Shown in pieces: positions 8,234 to 16,116 of a stretch of DNA of 32,430 bases. The DNA comes from Thermoplasmatota archaeon. Lineage in GTDB: Archaea; Thermoplasmatota; Thermoplasmata; Halarchaeoplasmatales; Halarchaeoplasmataceae. The number at the start of each line of letters is the position of its first letter. The stretch's first letter is position 1. The notes under the pieces are model-generated. The model made no database searches. It was not told where the DNA came from and saw only the letters and a list, made by a program, of their open reading frames with translations. The stretch lies in assembly GCA_018334755.1 (NCBI GenBank), contig JAGXLI010000018.1, positions 1 through 32,430 on the forward strand, written 5' to 3'. Both the position numbers and the translations under genes were made by a program.

Positions 8234-8782
8234 TTACACCCCTATGACCTGTTCATAGGCCTCTTTAGCGGCCTGTTTATTTTCGTCGTGCTTCACGGGC
8301 ACGTTGTTCTCTATACCCTTATATATGGATTCCATCTTCACGTTCCCTGCAACTTTAGAATACGCTCCTAAGATGGCGGTATTCACTATCGGATTGGTTT
8401 CAGTTCCTAACCCGTTATCTACCGCGATGGTCGTAGCGTCGACTGTGAATACTTCAGCATCTTCAAAATCGAATTCTGAAGGTTCTTTAGCGGTGTTGAG
8501 TACGACTTTACCTCCTTCTTTCAGTCCTTCTGTGACGTCGACTACATCTAGGAGGCTCATATCCAACACTACTACAATATCTGGCTCGTATATCTGTGTC
8601 TTCACATCGATCGGCTCTTTATCTATCCTAGCAAAGGCAGCGACGGGCGCGCCTCTTCTTTCGACGCCGAACATAGGGAAGGCTTGAACGTCTTTACCTT
8701 CTCTAAAAGCAGCGTCGGCGAGCGTATTAGCGGCGGTCACAGCGCCCTGTCCACCTCTACCGTGGAATCGCACTTCATACAT
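8234..8782 (-). CDS. porG: pyruvate:ferredoxin oxidoreductase, gamma subunit
   Basis: The gamma subunit, recognised by its N-terminal [20 protein letters not shown] motif and [18 protein letters not shown], which are hallmarks of the OFOR gamma domain. I start it at 8782 ([11 protein letters not shown]), where AAGGTGAG lies at normal spacing; the frame reaching 8821 would add 13 residues not typical of the family. Length 182 aa fits. It leads the operon porG-porD-porA-porB, the classical archaeal order. An AT-rich AAATTTATTA element (complement of 8821-8830) is a plausible TATA box, divergent from the adenylate kinase promoter. Confidence 0.94.
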   Translation of the reverse strand: MYEVRFHGRGGQGAVTAANTLADAAFREGKDVQAFPMFGVERRGAPVAAFARIDKEPIDVKTQIYEPDIVVVLDMSLLDVVDVTEGLKEGGKVVLNTAKEPSEFDFEDAEVFTVDATTIAVDNGLGTETNPIVNTAILGAYSKVAGNVKMESIYKGIENNVPVKHDENKQAAKEAYEQVIGV

Positions 8783-8818
8783 TCTAAACTCACCTTTTCT
8801 TCGGATGAAAAGGTGATA

Positions 8819-8882
8819 CATAATAAATTTTCCGATTAGTCAAAGGATTGATATCTGTGATACTGAAATAATTCTTATATAC
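8819..8882. promoter_or_regulatory. divergent promoters of porGDAB and adenylate kinase
   Basis: Minus strand: AAATTTATTATG around 8819-8830 lies about 40 bases upstream of porG. Plus strand: TTCTTATATA at 8873-8882 lies about 29-38 bases from the adenylate kinase ATG at 8911. No Shine-Dalgarno precedes that ATG, so the kinase mRNA is probably leaderless or nearly so. Confidence 0.5.
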
Positions 8883-8910
8883 AAAGATGACATAGGAAGA
8901 CCAAGATAAG

Positions 8911-9702
8911 ATGTATGAAAACGTTCCAGACGAAGTGGATAATGTTATAGTCACCGGAAAGAGCGGTGCGGGAAAACAACCCAGGATCGATGTGTTGGTC
9001 GAGGAATATGGATTAGAACAGCTATCTACTGGTGATATCTTCCGATCCTATCTAGGAGAGTTCGACGGTTACGGATATGATGGCGATATATCCCAATTTT
9101 GGGATGAGGAGAAAGAAGAATTCGTCGCCGATGATCGGATCGCGGAGGAGATAGGCACTGATAAAGAGGAGGTTATTTTAGGCCTCAAGGCCAAATATTT
9201 TGTTGATAGAGGTAAGTTCGTTCCCGACCGTATCACGAACCAGCTTTTTGACTCTTATTTCGGTAAACAGGATTACAGTGATCAGGTCTTAGATGGATAT
9301 CCAAGAACCGTCGATCAGGCCGATTTTCTTTTAGATCTGGTGGAAGAGAAGAACACCAAGGTCGATTTCATCCTCTGGGTGAGGAACACCGATGAGAAGA
9401 TAATCGCGAGGACAACGAAGAGAAGGATCTGCCCCGAATGTGGAGAGGTTTACCATCTGAAGTACGATCCGCCGGAAGACGGAAAGTGCGCCGACTGCGG
9501 CGTCGAAGTCATCCAGAGAAGCGATGATACCGAGGAAAAGATCAGAGCCCGGCTCCAGGAGTTCAAGGACAAGACAAAGCCGATGATAGAATACCTGGAT
9601 GGAAAGATACCTATAGCTGAAGTCTCCGGTCATCTCGAAGAGTTCACTCCAGAGAACGTCAGGAAGAGCGTCATGAGCAGTCTAGAGGAACTCTACGAAT
9701 AG
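8911..9702 (+). CDS. adk: adenylate kinase with enlarged NMP-binding domain
   Basis: A P-loop nucleoside monophosphate kinase of the bacterial-type adenylate kinase family (ATP + AMP to 2 ADP). Residues 16-22 form the Walker A loop GKSGAGK, LSTGDIFR at 38-45 begins the NMP-binding domain, DGYPRT at 128-133 is the diagnostic motif, and a zinc-type LID carries C174, C177, C193 and C196. The arginines RTTKRRICPE and RSDDTEEKIRARL complete the site. At 263 aa it is longer than the usual 210-220. The extra length is mainly an acidic/aromatic insert at about residues 46-90, between the TGDIFR helix and GLKAKYFVDRGKFVPD. Many archaea use a different adenylate kinase family, so this LID-type enzyme may have been acquired. 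The start looks leaderless. Confidence 0.88.
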   Translation: MYENVPDEVDNVIVTGKSGAGKQPRIDVLVEEYGLEQLSTGDIFRSYLGEFDGYGYDGDISQFWDEEKEEFVADDRIAEEIGTDKEEVILGLKAKYFVDRGKFVPDRITNQLFDSYFGKQDYSDQVLDGYPRTVDQADFLLDLVEEKNTKVDFILWVRNTDEKIIARTTKRRICPECGEVYHLKYDPPEDGKCADCGVEVIQRSDDTEEKIRARLQEFKDKTKPMIEYLDGKIPIAEVSGHLEEFTPENVRKSVMSSLEELYE

Positions 9703-9710
9703 TACCCCCT

Positions 9711-9730
9711 CCCCCCCTTTTTCTTTTTTT
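9711..9730 (+). terminator. C-run followed by T-rich terminator after adk
   Basis: Directly behind the adk stop, a run of C residues passes into a T-rich tract with a single C (9718-9730). This is the usual form of an archaeal intrinsic terminator. The following 9731-9943 is AT-rich and has no recognisable gene; it holds TATA-like sequences at 9863-9873 and 9886-9893. Confidence 0.6.
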
Positions 9731-9943
9731 AAAAACTTCCGTTTCCGTGCTTGTCAATTTTTAGAGATGGTGATGATGGAAAGAAACTACCTATTTATTC
9801 AAAACAACAACAGCAAATAATTATTTTCTCGAGATGAGGGTTAACATTCTTCCGTTTCTACAAATTTTATATTCACTTTTTTACCATATAACTATAGGGT
9901 ATTCCGATCAGCTTCCCTATAGAGTTGTAAGAGAGGGAGAGAT

Positions 9944-10566
9944 ATGGATCTCTTGAAGGGGATCACGAGCAGGAAGAATAGGGATTAGGGTTACCCGATC
10001 GTCCTGACCACCGATAGGACTCTCGCCTCTGATTACAATGGGAGCGAATTCGTGGGATTCGGCGCCACATTTCCCAAAGTCCTGCCCAACTTTTTTTATT
10101 CGACTCTTTTCGCCCTTCCTTACCTCACGAGGACGGCGTCATGAAATACCGGCACTGTGGTTCCCGCAAGATCGAGGCCTCACTTTTGAATAACGGGTTC
10201 AGTTCAGAAGACGTCGTGATCGGACATCCGGACCATCTTGACAAGTTAGTCGGTCCAAATATGGAACTTTTAGACGACCTATCCGATAAGGACTTCCTTA
10301 TAGTTCCTCTCATGTTTGTACCCTTCGAAGTCTCTAAAGAAGAAGATTTCTTTTCCAGAGAGGATGTGCAGTCGGAGCACTGGCAGCTGCTGGCTCGATG
10401 CATAAGAAAAGATCTAGAAGTCGCTCCAAAGCTCATAAACGATCTCAGCAGGATGGACGATTTTAATCCCGTAGTCACCTTCGGATATCACCTGTTGAGG
10501 AAGTATATGGAGATAAGGATGGAACCTTATCTGAAAGAGATGGAAAGAGGGCACGACCCGGTCTGA
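9944..10566 (+). pseudogene. decayed B12-binding radical SAM protein gene
   Basis: The region reads as one protein broken three times. From ATG 9944 (preceded by AGAGGGAGAG) the frame gives MDLLKGITSRKNRD, then an in-frame TAG at 9986-9988, then GYPIVLTTDRTLASDY and EFVGFGATFPKVLPNFFY. This is the N-terminus I know from a family of archaeal B12-binding radical SAM proteins. Near 10112-10114 the frame must slip (one base missing in a C run) to continue as APSLPHEDGVMKYRHCGSRK and IEASLLNNGF...VVIGHPDHLDKLVGPN. Immediately after, near 10260, the sequence passes to ELLDDLSDKDFLIVPLMFVP and HWQLLARC, which resemble the C-terminal end of the same family. The central part with the radical SAM CxxxCxxC motif is absent. 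The last 141 codons remain open from ATG 10141, so a truncated product is possible. The family match is from memory. Confidence 0.75.
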
Positions 10567-10581
10567 TACCATCTTTTATCC

Positions 10582-11115
10582 TTATAAAAACATGCTCTCA
10601 AAGATCTTCATATGAATCTCATAATCCTCCTTTCCGTATAGGACCATCCTTACGAGGTCGATCTCTCCATCTTTTTCCAGGAAATTTTTTATCTCGTCTA
10701 GAGCGACCTCGGCAGCCTCTTCAGTAGGATAACCGAAAGCCCCGGTACTCAGAGCCGGAAACGAAACGCTGTCAACATCGTTTTTGACCGCTACCTCTAA
10801 GCTCCTCCTGTAACTGCTCCTTAGATCCTCTTCGTCCTTTTCCGTCCCTGAATATACCGGTCCGACAGTATGGATCACGTATTCAGTGGGGAGTTCGTAA
10901 CCTTTAGTGATCTTGGCATCGCCGGTCTCACAACCGCCGAGCTTCTTACACTCCTCATAAAGTTCTGGTCCCGCGGCTCTGTGGATCGCTCCCGCGACCC
11001 CACCTCCCGGTGCGAGTCTTTTATTCGCTGCGTTAACGACCGCTTCAGTATCCTGCCCGGTTATGTCGCCCTGAACCAGTTCAAATATTGAGCCGTTGAT
11101 CTCGACCTTCTTCAT
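10582..11115 (-). CDS. macrodomain protein (ADP-ribosyl / O-acetyl-ADP-ribose hydrolase)
   Basis: A stand-alone macrodomain of 177 aa, the MacroD/YmdB type that binds ADP-ribose and removes ADP-ribose from acidic residues or deacetylates O-acetyl-ADP-ribose. The signature is complete: GDIT at about residues 16-19, AVVNAANKRLAPGGGVAGAI with the catalytic-loop asparagine and glycine stretch, HRAAGPEL, ITKGYELPTEYVIHTVGP, and FPALSTGAFGYPTEEAA as the second phosphate-binding loop. Its ribosome binding site is modest (GAGAG). It lies 42 bases behind the stop of the upstream radical SAM gene and may share its transcript. The role in this organism is inferred from family only. Confidence 0.92.
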   Translation of the reverse strand: MKKVEINGSIFELVQGDITGQDTEAVVNAANKRLAPGGGVAGAIHRAAGPELYEECKKLGGCETGDAKITKGYELPTEYVIHTVGPVYSGTEKDEEDLRSSYRRSLEVAVKNDVDSVSFPALSTGAFGYPTEEAAEVALDEIKNFLEKDGEIDLVRMVLYGKEDYEIHMKIFESMFL

Positions 11116-11157
11116 ATATATCTCTCGTTTAGAATAACGACTATCATGGTAAAATGT

Positions 11158-11931
11158 TTATCCTTTTGGTCTACCCCGCTTTATGACTTCCTCGTCGTCG
11201 AGTTTGGGTGTGTCAGTCCTCTTCTCCTCGTAGACCATCTTCGTTTCTGTACTTTCAAAATAGCTTTTAGCTTCCTGGAGAACTTCTTCACTGACGGGGG
11301 GCACAACGGACGGTCTTAAGGGCGTATTGAGCTGAACTTCATCTATATCCAATCCCTCTATTTTTCTAGCTATCTCCGAGATATGATCTTTGTTCTCCTC
11401 GATCACCATGATCTCGACAGCTAATTTTCCCCCATAAGTCTCGCTAAATCTCTTCAGGCCATGACTGATCTTCTCAAAAGTTATGTCCCGGGAGGGGCGA
11501 TTCACTTTTTCCAATATCTCTTGATCTGGTGCGTCTAAAGAAGTTATCACGTAGTCAACTCCCTGTAAAGCCTCTCTCACGTCCTCTCTATAAAGAAGGC
11601 CTCCATTTGTAAGGATCGCGACCTGCTTATCAGAAATCTCCTTCAACATATCCACGCCTTCCGCTAAATTACTCGCAAGAGTGGGCTCGCCCATGCCGGA
11701 AAAAGTCAGATAATCGGTTAGATCTCCCACCCGTTTTAAAGCTTGATCCAACTCTTCTCTCAGTTCTTCTATCGAAACGAATTTCCGCCTCTTGGAAGTT
11801 ACCGAATCCGTTTTCTTGATCTGGCAGTATACACAATCGAAGGGACATGCCTTTCCTTTTCGACTGATCAGGTCGACGCCCAAAGAACGATCTAGGCGCC
11901 AAGAATCGATCGGGCCATAGACTGATTTCAT
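11158..11931 (-). CDS. radical SAM protein (COG0731-like)
   Basis: A 257-residue radical SAM enzyme. The [4Fe-4S]/SAM motif is CPFDCVYCQ at about residues 29-37 (CxxxCxxC), preceded by RSLGVDLI. TFSGMGEPTL (about 99-108) is the SAM-binding GGE-like segment, and AILTNGGLLYREDV and VITSLDAPDQEILEKVNRP follow in the expected order. The GEPTL and TNG signatures resemble the COG0731 group, which includes wybutosine-type and several uncharacterised archaeal proteins. No auxiliary cluster cysteines are seen, so substrate is unknown. The C-terminus ends basic (KRGRPKG). The start at 11931 has a weak GAGATGAG site; a TATA-like GATTTTTATC lies about 25 bases further upstream. Confidence 0.85.
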   Translation of the reverse strand: MKSVYGPIDSWRLDRSLGVDLISRKGKACPFDCVYCQIKKTDSVTSKRRKFVSIEELREELDQALKRVGDLTDYLTFSGMGEPTLASNLAEGVDMLKEISDKQVAILTNGGLLYREDVREALQGVDYVITSLDAPDQEILEKVNRPSRDITFEKISHGLKRFSETYGGKLAVEIMVIEENKDHISEIARKIEGLDIDEVQLNTPLRPSVVPPVSEEVLQEAKSYFESTETKMVYEEKRTDTPKLDDEEVIKRGRPKG

Positions 11932-12000
11932 GAAAACGGGAACTCATCTCTTAAGATAAAAATCTTGTTTATGAAAAGAGAAAAAAAGATAGAAATGGTT

Positions 12001-12294
12001 TTAGGAAACAGTCGGTGCCTTGTCTTCTCTTTTTCCCTTCATCTCTATCTCTATCTCGAGTTCTCTTTCTCCGTATCCCTCGAAATCGATGTCGAGTTCG
12101 ATCGGTTCCCTGAAGGTAAATGGGAGATCCCATTCTTCGGTCTCTATCTTCACTTGATCGCCTTCTCTCATCTGTTCGGCTAGACCTTCAAGGAAATCAG
12201 CGATGTCTTCACTGTCTAGGTACACTTCGTGCTCCAGGTCTCCTTCTTTCACGACTCTCTTTTCGCCTTCAGATTCGTTCGGTATCTCGGGCAT
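12001..12294 (-). CDS. amphi-Trp domain protein
   Basis: A 97-residue, very acidic protein that matches the amphi-Trp domain, a short module frequent in halophilic archaea and some bacteria: IADFLEGLAEQMREGDQVKI in the first half, the tryptophan-containing EEWDLPFTF, and a second half of alternating charged and hydrophobic strands (ERELEIEIEMKG). The molecular function of the domain is not known. GTGATAAG precedes the ATG. It is divergent from the winged-helix regulator gene at 12362, and only 67 bases separate their starts. Confidence 0.75.
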   Translation of the reverse strand: MPEIPNESEGEKRVVKEGDLEHEVYLDSEDIADFLEGLAEQMREGDQVKIETEEWDLPFTFREPIELDIDFEGYGERELEIEIEMKGKREDKAPTVS

Positions 12295-12320
12295 CTTATC
12301 ACATTACAGGAACAAAAGAT

Positions 12321-12334
12321 TAAAATATATAAAG
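12321..12334. promoter_or_regulatory. symmetrical TATA element between divergent genes
   Basis: The AT-only stretch TAAAATATATAAAG reads as a TATA box on both strands: about 30-40 bases upstream of the regulator ATG (12362) and about 27-40 bases upstream of the amphi-Trp ATG (12294). A second TATA-like TTTTTATAC lies at 12345-12353, too near the start to serve a leadered mRNA. Binding of the small regulator here could control both genes. Confidence 0.45.
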
Positions 12335-12361
12335 TTTCTTAGGATTTTTATACTTGATAAT

Positions 12362-12637
12362 ATGGAGCCTATAGATATCTTGGGTTCGAAAGCGCGGTTA
12401 GAGATACTTCATCAGCTTTCAGAGAAAGATATGTACGTTTCAGAGCTCATGGATAAAGTTGGGATGGACGGTAAAACCGCCAAACATCACCTCCAGATTA
12501 TGGAGGAAGAAGGCCTTTTATCTTCTAGAAAAGAGAACAGGAGAAAATATTACTCGTTAAAAAGGGAGATAATCTTGAGGATCTCTCCCTCGCCCAATAA
12601 AAAGTATCAAGTCCAGTTCCATCCCATCAAAAGTTAA
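12362..12637 (+). CDS. small winged-helix (ArsR-like) transcription regulator
   Basis: A 91-residue DNA-binding protein. The helix-turn-helix is clear: ILGSKARLEILHQLSEKDMY, then VSELMDKVGMDGKTAKHHLQ as the recognition part, and EEEGLLSSRKENRRKYYSL as the wing. It lacks an obvious sensor domain or metal-binding cysteines. The true start is ATG 12362, since it begins in the conserved position of the fold; longer frames run through the promoter and the divergent gene. No ribosome binding site precedes the ATG, so the transcript is probably leaderless. Its stop lies two bases from that of the convergent fibronectin gene. Confidence 0.8.
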   Translation: MEPIDILGSKARLEILHQLSEKDMYVSELMDKVGMDGKTAKHHLQIMEEEGLLSSRKENRRKYYSLKREIILRISPSPNKKYQVQFHPIKS

Positions 12638-12639
12638 GT

Positions 12640-14085
12640 TCACTCTGCCGTGTCGCTCTCCTCTTGCTCTTCAACGTCCTCTTCTTTCTTGCTCTTAGAT
12701 TCGTCAGGATTGGGGCCTTCAGGCTCACGCTGCTTTAACAGTATCAAGACGGCGGCGAGACCTATAGCGATCAGTATGAAAAAACCTACAACTGACCAGA
12801 GGGAAAATGTATCTTCTTCCTGTTCAACAGGTACTGCGTGCCAACTCTCCGTCGTGTTTCCCAGCCGATTATCCGAATCGACCGCCCTTATCTCATAATG
12901 ATAGACCCTTCCGTTCTTCAAGCCCTTATCCTCAAAACTAGTTTTGTCTTCTACCTGGGTCAAAAAATTTAAATCATCTTCATGATCTCCCCGATAGATG
13001 TTATATTTGATCTCATTCCCCTCTATTCCGGCAGGTTCATCCCAAGCCAATTTGACCTTTTTATCGCCGGATTCAGACCTGAAATTTTCCGGACTCCCGA
13101 TGGTTTTTTCCTCTGAGACCGATATCGTTTTACTTTCCCGCCTCTCGGATTCTTCCTCTTCCGCGTTCAATGAACAGATAGAGTAATTGTAAGTCTCTCC
13201 CTCTTCAACATCATCGTCCACTGCATAATGAGTAGTTCTGGGGATCTCATCCTCTTCTAATTCTAATTCTTCGCCATCCTTGTAGATCCTGTAACTCAAT
13301 AAGTTTTCATCATCTTCTGGAGCCTTCCAAATGAGTTCGACCCTGTCCTCTCGGAAGAAAACCTTAAAGTCCGTGGGTGTATTAGGGCGAGGGAAGTCAG
13401 CGGTCGGAGTGGCTTTCACTTTTTCCGTAGATCCGCTTTTCCCCTGGGGATTTTCCGCCTGAAGACGGTAGGTGTACTCTTTTCCGTTCTCTAACCCGTT
13501 ATCTTCCCATCCTCGAAGGCCGTTGCCGAATTTTTGAGTTTCCGATTCTTCTCCTTCTTCCTCTCTGAAAAGTTTATATTGAGTGAATCCAGGTGTTCCC
13601 GAGTCCTGAGGTGGATCCCATCTCAATACCACTTTCGAATCTCCCGGAAAAGCTTTCAAGTTTCTCGGCGGGAGTGGAGTATTTTCTCCTTCCGTCGTTG
13701 ATTCGACTTCGTTAGATAATTTGGTCCTTTTACTGTCTTCAAACCAAGCACTTATCCAGTAGTGATAAGTTCTACCCTTATCGACGTCTTCGTCCAGGTA
13801 CTCGGAATGGGTCTTTTCTATCTCCTCATACAGCGACTTAAAACCCGATCCTAGACTCCTAAATATCCTGACTTTCTTCAGATCTTCTTTTATAGTCAAG
13901 TTCCATTCTAATTCTATTCCGTCTTCAGTTACGTTACTGAACAACTTTGGCCTGTCATCTAGCAATTTTTTGCTGATATCGACATCTGATTCTTCCAGAG
14001 CAGAAGAGATAGGGATAAAGATCATACCTAAGAGGAGGAAAGAAAGAGCGAAAGCCAAACAGATCTTCTTTATATCCTCATACAT
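12640..14085 (-). CDS. membrane-anchored surface protein with fibronectin type III repeats
   Basis: A 481-residue exported protein. Residues 1-29 form a signal peptide (FALSFLLLGMIFIPISSALE). Four fibronectin type III-like modules follow at about 38-130, 134-228, 232-325 and 330-418; each has the recurring IELEW / VVLRWDPP / VELIWKAPE / VKLAWDEPAG strand and a YHYWIS / YTYRLQA / YNYSICS / YHYEIRA strand. A membrane helix at about 428-450 (VVGFFILIAIGLAAVLILL) is followed by an acidic cytoplasmic tail. It therefore sits outside the cell, anchored at its C-terminus, perhaps in adhesion or as a scaffold. No enzymatic motif is present. The ribosome binding site is weak. Confidence 0.85.
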   Translation of the reverse strand: MYEDIKKICLAFALSFLLLGMIFIPISSALEESDVDISKKLLDDRPKLFSNVTEDGIELEWNLTIKEDLKKVRIFRSLGSGFKSLYEEIEKTHSEYLDEDVDKGRTYHYWISAWFEDSKRTKLSNEVESTTEGENTPLPPRNLKAFPGDSKVVLRWDPPQDSGTPGFTQYKLFREEEGEESETQKFGNGLRGWEDNGLENGKEYTYRLQAENPQGKSGSTEKVKATPTADFPRPNTPTDFKVFFREDRVELIWKAPEDDENLLSYRIYKDGEELELEEDEIPRTTHYAVDDDVEEGETYNYSICSLNAEEEESERRESKTISVSEEKTIGSPENFRSESGDKKVKLAWDEPAGIEGNEIKYNIYRGDHEDDLNFLTQVEDKTSFEDKGLKNGRVYHYEIRAVDSDNRLGNTTESWHAVPVEQEEDTFSLWSVVGFFILIAIGLAAVLILLKQREPEGPNPDESKSKKEEDVEEQEESDTAE

Positions 14086-14138
14086 AGATTTACCATCTGC
14101 CTTCGTGCTTTAAGGAGGTGATAGATAAATCTTGTTGT

Positions 14139-15509
14139 TCAATCTGACGGCTCGAATTCCGCCGTGAAATGACCCAGGAGCTCGGGTGCATATGTTCTTT
14201 TCAGGCCCTGGATATCCTCTCTTTTTTCATGGAGTTCTTTGATCGATCCAGCCACATATTCTAGTTGATTCAACGTGTAAACTCTCCTTGGAATAGCCAG
14301 TCTCATATTCTCCATCTCGGCGGGTATTATATCTCCTTCTTCGTCGGTCTCTCCGAAGGCGCTCGTGCCCAGTTCGACGGCTCTGATCCCTGATTCCTTG
14401 TAGAGCTCAGTGGTCAGAGCCTGGGCCGGAAATTTCGTTTGGGGTATGTGGGGCAAAAAGCGCTCGGCATCTACAAAGACGGCGTGGCCCCCTACCGGTT
14501 CGATTATCGGTATATCTTCTTCCAGCAGCGAATCCGCGAGATGTTTCACCTGCTCGTAACGATAAGTCTGATATTCATCTTTGGTCGCCTCTTTCAGACC
14601 AGTGGATATCGCGGTGAGCTCCCTGCACGCCAGCCCGCCGTACGTGGGGAATCCCTCGATTATTATACTCAGGTTCTTACATCTCTTATGCAACTCTTCA
14701 TCTTTGATACCGATGAGTCCTCCGATGTTAACTAAACCTTCCTTCTTAGCGCTGAATGTGAATCCATCGGCATGGGAGAACATCTCTCTGGTTATCTCCC
14801 TTATAGACTTGTCTTCGTATCCCTTTTCCCTTTCCTTTATGAAGCGAGCGTTCTCGGCGAAGCGGCAGGCGTCTAAGAAAAAAGGAATGTCGTACTGTTC
14901 CGCGACCTCCGAGACCTTCCTGATGTTCTCCATCGAGACCGGCTGACCCCCTCCAGTGTTATTGGTTATCGTCAGCATTATAACGGGGATATTTTTAGGC
15001 CCCTTTTCCTCGATGAATCTCTCCAACTTCTTGACGTCCATATTCCCTTTAAAATCGGCTATGGCCTCGGGATCGTAGGCCTCATCCACCGCCAGATCGA
15101 CCGGTTCCCCTCCTTTATGCTTGGTGTTAGCTTTTGTAGTATCGAAATGCATATTGTTGGGTACGTAGTCACCTTCCTCTAAAAGAACGGAGAAAAGGAC
15201 GTTTTCAGCGGCTCTCCCCTGATGTACTATGACGAACCTATCGAAACCAAATATCTCCTTAACTGTCTTATCCAAAGCATGATAAGAATCGCCCCCGGCG
15301 TAGGCCTGCTCGGTCTTCACCATCTCAGATACCTGCTGATCACTCATGGCCGAGGTGCCGGAATCCGTCAAGAGGTCAATGAAAACATCTTCAGATCTGA
15401 GTTTGAAAACGTTATAACCGGCCTCTCTTATCCTCTCCTCTCTTTCCTCTTTGGACAGGCGTTTGAGAGGCTTTACCATCTTGATCTTGAAGGGCTCCGG
15501 ATCGCTCAT
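14139..15509 (-). CDS. tnaA: tryptophanase (tryptophanase / tyrosine phenol-lyase family)
   Basis: A PLP beta-eliminating lyase, 456 aa, probably cleaving tryptophan to indole, pyruvate and ammonia. Family landmarks: DVFIDLLTDSGTSAMSD, active-site Y70 in EQAYAGG, HQGRAAEN, ITNNTGGGQPVS, DACRFAENARFIKERE, and the PLP lysine in FSAKKEGLVNIGG. Two features favour tryptophanase over tyrosine phenol-lyase. RAVELG has leucine where the phenol-lyase has the substrate-binding arginine (MERG), and the C-terminal GHFTAEF keeps the histidine that phenol-lyases replace with Phe. I start at 15509 (MSDPEPFKIK), as in relatives; the frame reaching 15722 would cross the promoter and the divergent gene's start. 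It is a single gene, and its product would yield pyruvate for the por enzyme. Confidence 0.85.
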   Translation of the reverse strand: MSDPEPFKIKMVKPLKRLSKEEREERIREAGYNVFKLRSEDVFIDLLTDSGTSAMSDQQVSEMVKTEQAYAGGDSYHALDKTVKEIFGFDRFVIVHQGRAAENVLFSVLLEEGDYVPNNMHFDTTKANTKHKGGEPVDLAVDEAYDPEAIADFKGNMDVKKLERFIEEKGPKNIPVIMLTITNNTGGGQPVSMENIRKVSEVAEQYDIPFFLDACRFAENARFIKEREKGYEDKSIREITREMFSHADGFTFSAKKEGLVNIGGLIGIKDEELHKRCKNLSIIIEGFPTYGGLACRELTAISTGLKEATKDEYQTYRYEQVKHLADSLLEEDIPIIEPVGGHAVFVDAERFLPHIPQTKFPAQALTTELYKESGIRAVELGTSAFGETDEEGDIIPAEMENMRLAIPRRVYTLNQLEYVAGSIKELHEKREDIQGLKRTYAPELLGHFTAEFEPSD

Positions 15510-15534
15510 ACTTCCACACAACCCCCTAGTCTTT

Positions 15535-15550
15535 GATTTATAATTAATTT
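15535..15550 (-). promoter_or_regulatory. TATA-like element of the tryptophanase gene
   Basis: The minus strand reads AAATTAATTATAAATC, 26-41 bases upstream of the ATG at 15509. Confidence 0.45.
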
Positions 15551-15636
15551 TAGGGTCGTCTCGAGCCGAGGGAGGAAAATTTTTATCATTTGCAGTATGA
15601 TTTTGTGATGAAATTGGTCCAAAGGAGATGATCCCG

Positions 15637-16080
15637 ATGCCTGGAGAAAATGTGCTGATAAGGAATTGCGAAAGAAAAGATATAGAGAAGGTCATCCAGA
15701 TAGAGAACGAATGCTTTGACAATCCTTATTCCGGCGAGATATTCTACAGCCATGTTGGGAACGACCTCTTTCTCGTAGCGGAAGATAGCGAGAACGGTAT
15801 CGTTGGATACATCTTGGGAACTGAAAAGGAAGGTTATGGGGTGATCGCCTCGATCGCCGTTTCCCCCTCTTACCGTCTGCAGGGTATTGGAAAAACTCTC
15901 ATGGACTCGATACAGAAGATAATGGACGTGGACAGATTCTTCATCACGGTAAGACCTTCCAATAAAGGTGCGATCAAATTCTATGAAGAACTGAATTTTG
16001 TCAAGGTGGGCAAGATGAGAGATTACTACGAAAACGGAGAAGACGGTATCGTCATGAGAAAAAGTGAAGGAAAAGATTAA
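15637..16080 (+). CDS. RimI/Ard1-like GNAT N-acetyltransferase
   Basis: A 147-residue GNAT acetyltransferase of the archaeal N-alpha-acetyltransferase (RimI/Ard1) type, which acetylates protein N-termini with acetyl-CoA. The N-terminal IRNCERKDIEKVIQIENECF, the central SIAVSPSYRLQGIGKTLMD (acetyl-CoA pyrophosphate loop QGIGKT), and RPSNKGAIKFYEELNFVKVG followed by RDYYENGEDGIVM are in family order. I chose ATG 15637 because GGAGATGATC at 15624-15633 is a clear ribosome binding site for it and overlaps the earlier ATG at 15628. It heads a plus-strand group with the next membrane protein. Confidence 0.88.
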   Translation: MPGENVLIRNCERKDIEKVIQIENECFDNPYSGEIFYSHVGNDLFLVAEDSENGIVGYILGTEKEGYGVIASIAVSPSYRLQGIGKTLMDSIQKIMDVDRFFITVRPSNKGAIKFYEELNFVKVGKMRDYYENGEDGIVMRKSEGKD

Positions 16081-16116
16081 TTGGAAGAAGATGGTTAATT
16101 GTCAAAGAGGTAAATC

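Noticed and set aside
9986-9988. In-frame TAG read through as pyrrolysine
   Set aside because: The same gene also has a frameshift and lacks its catalytic core, so a decayed gene explains the TAG more simply, and nothing here suggests pyrrolysine use.
10125-10478. Minus-strand ORF of 117 codons opposite the radical SAM remnant
   Set aside because: Ser-rich shadow translation; the plus-strand reading matches a known protein family on both sides.
11669-11947. Second ORF overlapping the radical SAM gene on the same strand
   Set aside because: An alternative-frame shadow of the CxxxCxxC region, with no ribosome binding site and no recognisable domain.
14139-15722. Annotating the enzyme as tyrosine phenol-lyase with a 71-residue N-terminal extension
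   Set aside because: The specificity residues match tryptophanase, and the extension runs through the promoter and across the divergent acetyltransferase start.
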